Of a DNA stretch of 64,000 bases, positions 56,501 through 64,000 are shown in pieces. How positions within the stretch are numbered: position 1 is the first letter of the stretch; each line of letters opens with the position of its first letter. The notes below the pieces were generated by a model. It was not told the origin of the DNA. It worked only from the letters and a program-made list of their open reading frames with translations, and searched no databases. A program made the position numbers and the translations under genes. Origin of the DNA: Anagrus nilaparvatae (lineage: Eukaryota; Arthropoda; Insecta; Hymenoptera; Mymaridae); NCBI GenBank assembly GCA_022575985.1, contig JAKSXM010000231.1, positions 22,048,501 through 22,112,500 of the forward strand, read 5' to 3'.

Positions 56501-59500
56501 TATTTTTAGCTCAGTATAATGCTTGAGGATTTAGCACAGCATAATGCTGGAGTATTTTTAGCTCAGTATAATGCTTGAGGATTTAGTTTCAGCACAGCAT
56601 AATGCTGGAGTATTTTTAGCTCAGTATAATGCTGGAGGATTTCGCTCAGCATAATGCTGGAGGTTTGAGCTCAGTATGATGCTGGAGGATTTAGCTCAGT
56701 ATAATGCTGGAGGATTTATCTTAGTATAATGCTGAAGTATTTAAGCTCAGTATAATGCTGGAGGATTTAGCTCAGTATAATGCTGGAGGATATAGTTCAG
56801 CACATACCTGGAGTATTTTTAGCTCAGTATAATGCTTGAGGATTTAGCACAGCATAATGCTGGAGTATTTTTAGCTCAGTATAATGATGAAGGATGTCGC
56901 TCAGTGTAATGCTAGAGGATTTAGTTCATTACATACCTGGAGTATTTTTAGCTCAGTATAATGCTGGAGGATTTAGATCAGTATGATGCTGGAGGATTTA
57001 GCTCAGCATAATGCTGGAGTATTTTTAGTTCAGTATAATGCTGGAGGACTTAGCTCAGCTAAATGCTGGAGTATTGTTAGCTCAGTTTAATGCTAAAGGA
57101 ATTAGCTCAGTATAATGCTGGAGGATATAGTTCAGCCCATACCTGAAGTGTTTTTAGCTCACTATAATGCTGGAGGATTTAGTTCAGTATAATGCTAGAG
57201 GATTTAGTTCGGCATAATGCTGGAGGATTGAGCTCAGTATAATGCTGGAGGATTTAGCTCAGCATAATTCTGGAGTATTTTTAGCTCAGTATAATGCTGG
57301 AGGACTTAGCTCAGCTTAATGCTGGAGTATTTTTAGCTCAGTATAATGCTGAAGGATTTAGCTCAGTATAATGTGGAAAATTTAGTTCAGCCCATACCTG
57401 GAGTGTTTTTAGCTCAGTATAATGCTAGAGGATTTAGTTCAGCCCATAACTGGAGTGTTTTTAGCTCAGTATAATGCTGGAGGATTTAGTTCAGTATAAT
57501 GCTAGAGGATTTAGCTCGGCATAATGCTGGAGGATCGAGCTCAGTATAATGCTGGAGGATTTAGCTCAGCATAAATCTGGAGTATTTTTAGCTCAGTATA
57601 ATGCTGGAGGATTTAGCGCAACATAATGTTGGAGTATTTTAGCTCAGTATAATTCTGGAGGATTTAGCTCAGCATAATGCTGGAGTATTTTTAGCTCAGT
57701 ATAATGCTGGAGGATTTAGCTCAGCATAATGCTGGATTGTTTTTAGCTCAACATAATGCTGAATTATTTTTAGCTCAGCAAAATGCTGAAGGATTGAGCT
57801 CAGTATAATGCTGGAGGATTTAGCTCAGTATAATGCTGGAGGATTTAGCTTAGTATAATGCTGGAGTATTTTAGCTCTGCGTAATGCTGGAGGATTTAGC
57901 TCAGTATAATGCTGGAGGATTTAGCTTAGTATAATGCTGGAGTATTTTAGCTCAGCATAATGCTGAAGTATTTCTAGCTCAGTATAATGCTGGCGGATTT
58001 AGTTCAGCACATACCTGGAGTATTTTTAGCTCAGTATAATGCTTGAGCATTTAGCACAGCATAATGCTGGAGTATTTTTAGCTCAGTATAATGCTGGAGG
58101 ATTTCGCTCAGCATAATGCTGGAGTATTTTTAGCTCAGCATAATGCTGGAAGATTGAGCTCAGTATGATGCTGGAGGATTTAGCTCAGTATAATGCTGGA
58201 GGATTTATCTTAGTATAATGCTGAAGAATTTAAGCTCAGTATAATGCTTGAGGATTTAGCTCAGTATAATGCTGGAGGATATAGTTCAGCACATACCTGG
58301 AGTATTTTTAGCTCAGTATAATGCTTGAGAATTTAGCACAGCATAATGCTGGAGTATTTTTAGCTCAGTATAATGCTGGAGGATTTCGCTCAGCATAATG
58401 CTGGAGGACTGAGCTCAGTATGATGCTGGAGGATTTAGCTCAGTATAATGCTGGAGGATTTATCTTAGTATAATGCTGAAGTATTTAAGCTCAGTATAAT
58501 GCTGGAGGATTTAGCTCAGTATAATGCTGGAGGATTTAGCTCAGCTTAATACTGGAGTATTTTTAGCTCAGTATAATGGTGGAGGATTTAGCTCAGAATA
58601 ATACAGTATTAACTTAGCTCAGCATAATACAGTATTAATTTAGCTTAGCATAATGGAGTATTTTTAGCTCAGTATAATGCTGGAGGATATAGCTCAGCAT
58701 AATGCTGGAGTATTTTTAGCTCAGTTTAATTCAGGAGGATTTAGCTCAGCATAATGCTGGATTGTTTTTAGCTCAACATAATGCTAGATTATTTTTAGCT
58801 CAGCATAGTGCTGGAGGATTTAGCTTAGTATAATGCTGGAGGATTTAGCTCAGCTTAATGCTGGAGTATTTTTAGCTCAGTATAATGCTGGAGGATTTAA
58901 CTCAGCATAATGCTGGAGGCTTTAGCTCAGTAAAATGCTAGAGGATTTAGTTCAGCCCATACCTGGAGTGTTTTTAGCTCAGTATAATGCTGTAGGATTT
59001 AGATCAGTATGATGCTGGAGGATTTAGCTCAGCATAATGCTGGAGTATTTTTAGCTCAGTATAATGCTGGAGGACTTAGCTCAGCTTAATGCTGGAGTAT
59101 TTTTAGCTCAGTATAATGCTGAAGGATTTAGCTCAGTATAATGTGGAGGATTTAGTTCAGCCCATACCTGGAGTGTTTTTAGCTCAGTATAATGCTAGAG
59201 GTCTTATTTCAGCCCATAACTGGAGTGTTTTTAGCTCAGAATAATGCTGGAGGATTTAGTTCAGTATAATGCTAGAGGATTTAGCTCGGCATAATGCTGG
59301 AGGATCGAGCTCAGTATAATGCTGGAGGATTTAGCTCAGCATAAATCTGGAGTATTTTTAGCTCAGTATAATGCTGGAGGATTTAGCGCAACATAATATT
59401 GGAGTATTTTAGCTCAGTATAATGCTGGAGGATTTAGCTCAGCATAATGCTGGAGTATTTTTAGCTCAGTATAATCCTGGAGGATTGAGCTCAGTATAAT

Positions 59501-59815
59501 GCTATAGGATTTAGCTCAGTATAATGCTGGAGGATTTAGCTCAGCATAATACAGTATGAACTTAGCTCAGCATAATACAGTATTAATTTAGCTCAGCATA
59601 ATGGAGTATTTTTAGCTCAGTATAATGCTGGAGGATTTTGCTCAGCTTATGCTGGAGATAATGCTGGAGTATTTTTAGCTCAGTATAATTCTGAAGGATT
59701 TAGCTCAGCATAATGCTGGATTGTTTTTAGCTCAACATAATGCTGTAGTATTTTTAGCTCAGTATAATGATGTAGCTCAGTGTAATGCTAGAAGATTCAG
59801 TTAATTACATACCTG
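53547..59815. repeat. 25-bp satellite, 6.3 kb
   Basis: Units of 25-27 bp follow TTTAGCTCAGTATAATGC then TGGAGGA. Those with GCATAATGC contain the quasi-palindrome CAGCATAATGCTG (6-bp arms, one central base). Variants GAGGATTTAG and GAGTATTTTTAG alternate, and blocks of many units recur (for example 54730-55180 and 57180-57630), showing higher-order duplication. No coding frame persists. Confidence 0.95.
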
Positions 59816-59817
59816 TA

Positions 59818-62800
59818 ATATAAGAATCATATGTATTAGAGGAATTTAGTTAGATATGGAAAGTAACCACTTGCAACGTATAAATGCTGCATATAATAGA
59901 TAAGAACATAATAGTTAGATAAAATAGTTATTTTTTAAAATAGTTAAAATAGTTAAAATAGTTAAAAAGAATAGTTAAATAGATAAAATAGTTATATTTT
60001 ACTATGCAGTTTCTAACAAATAAACGAATACTAACTACTAAACAAATAATGTGATAAAAATAAATGAATTCAGTTAAGTAACTGAACTGAAACATTGAAT
60101 TTAGAGTTATTCAACTCATGAGTAAACTGCAGTATAAATAATAAAATGTCAATTAAATCATTAAATTACTGCCTAAAATTGTAAACTAATTAAGGGCACT
60201 ATAAATTTTATATATAGTCAATTTAATGAAGAAAAATTATAAAACAGCCACTTATTAGAATAATAAGAGAAGCTATCAGAATTTATTAGCACCAGAATCT
60301 TTAGAATCCTGATTGCTGAGCGTTAAGGAAATTTGAGTTAGGTGATAGAAATTAAACATTAATTTAAGCATTAAGTAATAATTTAATTTTGAGTAGGTGA
60401 TAGACATTAAACATATATTTAAGCATTAAGTAAGAATTTAAGTAATAACTTAATGACTACATATTAACTGCATCCATTATGATTTTGCATGCAATAGTTA
60501 AAAATTCTTGTTAAATACTTGATAAAAATATAAGAATCATATGCATTAGAGGAATTTAGTTAAATATGGAAAGTAACCACTTGCAACGTACAAATGATGC
60601 ATATAATAGATAAGAATATAATAGTTAGATAAAATAGTTTTTTTACTGTGCAGTTTCTAACATATAAACTAAATGTGATAAAAATAAATGAATTCAGTCA
60701 AGTAACTGAACTGAAACATTGAATTTAATTCAACAAATGAGTAAACTGCAGTATAAATAAAATGTCAAATAAATCATTAAATTACTGCCTAAAATTGTTA
60801 ACTTATTAAGGGCTAAGCACTATAAATTTTATATATAGTCAATTTAATGAAGAAAACTAATAATACAGCTTATTAGAATAATAAGTAATACAGCCACTTA
60901 TTAGAATAATAAATGAAGCCATTAGAATTTAATAGCACCAGAATGATCAGAATCCTGATTGCTGAGCGTTAAGGAAATTTGAGTTAGAAATCCTGACTGC
61001 TGAGCGTTAAGGAAATTTGTGTTAGAAATCCTGATTGCCGAGCGTTAATTGTTGAGCGTTAAGGAAATACTGATTGCCGAGCGTTAAGGAAATGATGATT
61101 GCTGAGCGTTAAGGAAATTTGAGTTAGAAATCCTGACTGCTGAGCGTTAAGGAAATTTGTGTTAGAAATCCTGATTGCCGAGCGTTAATTGTTGAGCGTT
61201 AAGGAAATCCTGGTTGCTGAGCGTTAAGGAAATCCTGATTGCCGAGCGTTAGTGCCGAGCGTTAAGGAAATCCTGAATGCCAAGCGTTAAGGAAATTTGA
61301 GTTAGGTGATAGAAATTAAACATTAATTAATTTAAGCATTAAGTAATAATTTAATTTTGAGTTAGGTGATAGAAATTAAACTATTTAAGCATTAAGTAAT
61401 AATTTAAGTAATAACTTAATAACTACATATTAACTGCATCCATTATGATATTGCATGCAATAGTTAAAAATTGTTGTTAAATACTTGTTAATAATATAAG
61501 AATCATATGTATTAGAGGAATTTAGTTAGATATTGAAAGTAACCCCTTGCAACATATAAATGCTGCATATAATAGATAAGAATATAATAGTTAGATAAAA
61601 TAGTTTTTTTACTATGCAGTATCTAACATATAAACTAAATGTGATAAAAATAAATAAATTCAGTCAAGTAACTGAACTGAAACATTGAATTTAGAGTTAT
61701 TCAACTCATGAGTAAACTGCAGTATAAATAATAAAATGTCAATTAAATCATTAAATTACTGCCTAAAATGGTTAACTAATTAAGGGCTAAGCACTATAAA
61801 TTTTATATATAGTCAATTTAATGAAGAAAAATTATAAAACAGCCACTAATTAGAATAATAAATGAAGCCATTAGAATTTGAGAGCACCAGAATCATCAGA
61901 ATCCTGATTGCCGAGCGTTAAGGAAATGATGATTGCTGTGCGTTAAGGAAATTTGAGTTAGAAATCCTGACTGCTGAGCGTTAAGGAAATTTGTGTTAGA
62001 AATCCTGATTGCCGAACGTTAAGGAAATCCTGATTGCTGAGCATTAAGGAAATCCTGAATGCCGAGCGTTAATGAAATAATGATTGCTGAGCGTTAAGGA
62101 AATTTGAGTTAGGTGATAGAAATTAAACATTAATTAATTTAAGCATTAAGTAATAATTTAATTTTGAGTTAGGTGATAGACATTAAACATATATTTAAGC
62201 ATTAAGTAAGAATTTAAGTAATAACTTAATAACGTAATAACGTAATAACTACATATTAACTGCATCCATTAGGATATTGCATGCAATAGTTAAAATTTCT
62301 TGTTAAATACTTGGTAAAAATATAAGAATCATATGCATTAGAGGAATTTAGTTAAATATGGAAAGTAACCACTTGCAACGTACAAATGCTGCATATAGAT
62401 AAGAATATAATAGTTAGATAAAATAGCTTTATTACTATGCAGTTTCTAACAAATAAACTAAATGTGATAAAAATAAATAAATTCAGTCAAGTAACTGAAC
62501 TGAAACATTGAATTTAGAGTTATTCAACTCATGAGTAAACTGCAGTATAAATAATAAAATGTCAATTAAATCATTAAATTACTGCCTAAAATTGTTAACT
62601 AATTAAGGGCTAAGCACTATAAATTTTATATATAGTCAATTTAATGAAGAAAAATTATAAAACAGCCACTAATTAGAATAATAAATGAAGCCATTAGAAT
62701 TTGAGAGCACCAGAATCATCAGAATCCTGATTGCCGAGCGTTAAGGAAATGATAATTGCTGAGCGTTAAGGAAATTTGAGTTAGAAATCCTGACTGCTGA

Positions 62801-63105
62801 GCGTTAAGGAAATTTGTGTTAGAAATCCTGATTGCCGAACGTTAAGGAAATCCTGATTGCTGAGCGTTAAGGAAATCCTGAATGCCGAGCGTTAATGAAA
62901 TAATGATTGCTGAGCGTTAAGGAAATTTGAGTTAGGTGATAGAAATTAAACATTAATTAATTTAAGCATTAAGTAATAATTTAATTTTGAGTTAGGTGAT
63001 AGACATTAATTATATATTTAAGCATTAAGTAAGAATTTAAGTAATAACTTAATAACGTAATAACGTAATAACTACATATTAACTACATAATAACTACATA
63101 TTAAC
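59818..63105. repeat. Four tandem copies of a 0.7-1.0-kb repeat
   Basis: AATATAAGAATCATATG marks copy starts near 59818, 60528, 61495 and 62320. Copies share AGTAACTGAACTGAAACATTG and CTGCCTAAAATTG blocks. Each has a variable inner array of a 25-bp unit (TGCTGAGCGTTAAGGAAAT with CCTGAT), shortest at 60310 and longest at 60955-61290, which explains the length differences. No gene is seen. Confidence 0.9.
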
Positions 63106-63511
63106 CTGAAATTGATATATCATATTATTTTTGTTGTTGTATTTTTCTAGAAAGTATTTATAAAAGTAGAAATCCATTTGGACTAAAGAATGATAAATTT
63201 ATCATATTGTAGCTTTTTCTATTAAACTTTATTATGCAGCAGTTTATGTTACATGTGAAGAACTAAATTTAATTGAACAGATAGATTTTGACATGAATAA
63301 ATTGAGTACTTTAAATGAAAAATATGCGTAAACACTATTTGTGTTTACTAGTGACATCAGTGAAAATAATGCTTACAATATTTCAAATTTAAAATTTGAT
63401 CTAAAGAATTTATAATACTATAATATAATGTTTATTACTTAATTATCACTTTTTAAATCATATTTTAGTTAAAAATTTTGTTACATTACATTACATGGTG
63501 CATGGCTGTCC
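63106..63511. other. AT-rich stretch, diverged relative of the left-end satellite
   Basis: No gene is seen. At 63300-63380 the order AATGAAAAA, ACACTATTTG and CAGTGAAAATAA resembles the AATGAAACA, CGCTATTTG and TAGTGAAATTAA order in the 613-bp satellite at the left end, at roughly 70 percent by eye. Confidence 0.5.
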
Positions 63512-63735
63512 GCCTGCACGGTGTAAAAGGTATCCCGCTTGCACGGTGCAAGAGGCATCTCGCTTGCACGGTGCAAGAGGCATCCCGCTTGCACGGTGCT
63601 AGAGGCTTCCCGCTTGCACGTTGCAAGAGGCATCCCGCTTGCACGGTGCAAGAGGCATCTCGCTTGGACGGTGCAAGAGGCATCCCGCTTGCACGGTGCA
63701 AGAGGCATCCCACTTGCACGGTGCACGGTGCACAC
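63512..63735. repeat. GC-rich 25-bp minisatellite, about 9 units
   Basis: Each unit is a 15-bp quasi-palindrome, CTTGCACGGTGCAAG (7-bp arms, one central base), plus AGGCATCCCG. It has the same length and plan as the left-end unit (CTTGCGAATCGCAAG plus AAGTATCCCT), with the outer CTTGC/GCAAG and ATCCC conserved. Confidence 0.93.
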
Positions 63736-64000
63736 TGCTTTCCGCGGAATGTTAATTTTATTAGAAACAGCTTTTAATATGATAGTTTGAACATACAATT
63801 ATAGCATAAAATATAAATTTTATAACATAATAAATAATTTTTCACAACGTTAAACATTAGGATGATAATTTAGTTATTATAGTTTCTTAAGTTACACTTT
63901 TTTATGCTGTTTATTGTTTTACTATTTTTTGATGCATATCAATATCTTTTGTTTGATATATCGTTTGATAATATCAAACGATAAAAGTGCTGAAAAAGGT
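63736..64000. other. AT-rich end of window
   Basis: No gene is seen. It contains one short inverted repeat at 63959-63983. Confidence 0.7.
63959..63983. repeat. 25-bp perfect inverted repeat
   Basis: TATCGTTTGATA, one base, then TATCAAACGATA. Perfect 12-bp arms. Possibly the tip of a transposon continuing past the window. Confidence 0.75.

Noticed and set aside
63478..63798. Four open frames in the GC-rich minisatellite
   Set aside because: Same artefact of a stop-free 25-bp unit.

Overview
This is AT-rich eukaryotic DNA built almost entirely of repeats. It carries no prokaryotic gene organisation and no recognisable single-copy host gene. An R1/I-like non-LTR retrotransposon, a Penelope-like retroelement with a GIY-YIG domain, and a Polinton/Maverick whose proteins resemble those common in insect genomes all point to an arthropod, most likely an insect. 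A hymenopteran is plausible but not shown. All family names come from motifs and memory, because no search was run.

Layout. 1-4390: a satellite of about 613 bp made of two related halves; one half carries a 25-bp minisatellite that is expanded at 1685-2290 and 3905-4160. 4428-53546: one long head-to-tail array of a foldback-like unit, mostly 1.7-2.3 kb. Each unit has long inverted arms around an array of a 32-bp near-palindrome; 14 arrays are seen. Four elements have inserted into this array: a dead LINE (5723-11539, 15-bp target duplication), a Polinton (13212-25509, 6-bp target duplication), a 2.3-kb foldback element with 1.06-kb arms (25702-27988, 4-bp target duplication) and a head-to-head Penelope dimer (32633-34830). 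53547-59815: a 25-bp satellite. 59818-63105: four tandem copies of a 0.7-1.0-kb repeat that holds another 25-bp minisatellite. 63512-63735: a GC-rich 25-bp minisatellite related to the one at the left end of the window.

The Polinton is the centre of interest. It begins AG and ends CT, is flanked by TAGCAA, and has terminal inverted repeats of about 350-385 bp, each containing a tRNA-Ser-like sequence. Leftward genes are an unknown protein, a second unknown protein of a recurrent insect/Hydra type, the major capsid protein (frameshifted), a 49-residue basic protein, the penton-like minor capsid protein, an adenain-like protease, and a spliced gene joining a parvoviral-type phospholipase A2 to a core protein. 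Rightward genes are the packaging ATPase, small unknown proteins, a conserved protein ending in a WDDPN-type domain (frameshifted), a fibre-like protein, a retroviral-type integrase with a chromodomain, and a FLYWCH-WDDPN protein (one stop codon). No protein-primed DNA polymerase B is visible, so at 12.3 kb this is a compact virion-type Polinton without its own polymerase. The phospholipase-core frame runs into an 11-A tract, where a -1 shift would carry it into the protease. This may be programmed frameshifting of a polyprotein or simple decay.

Several Polinton genes have exactly one lesion each, while the penton, ATPase and integrase are intact. The copy is therefore recent but probably not autonomous.
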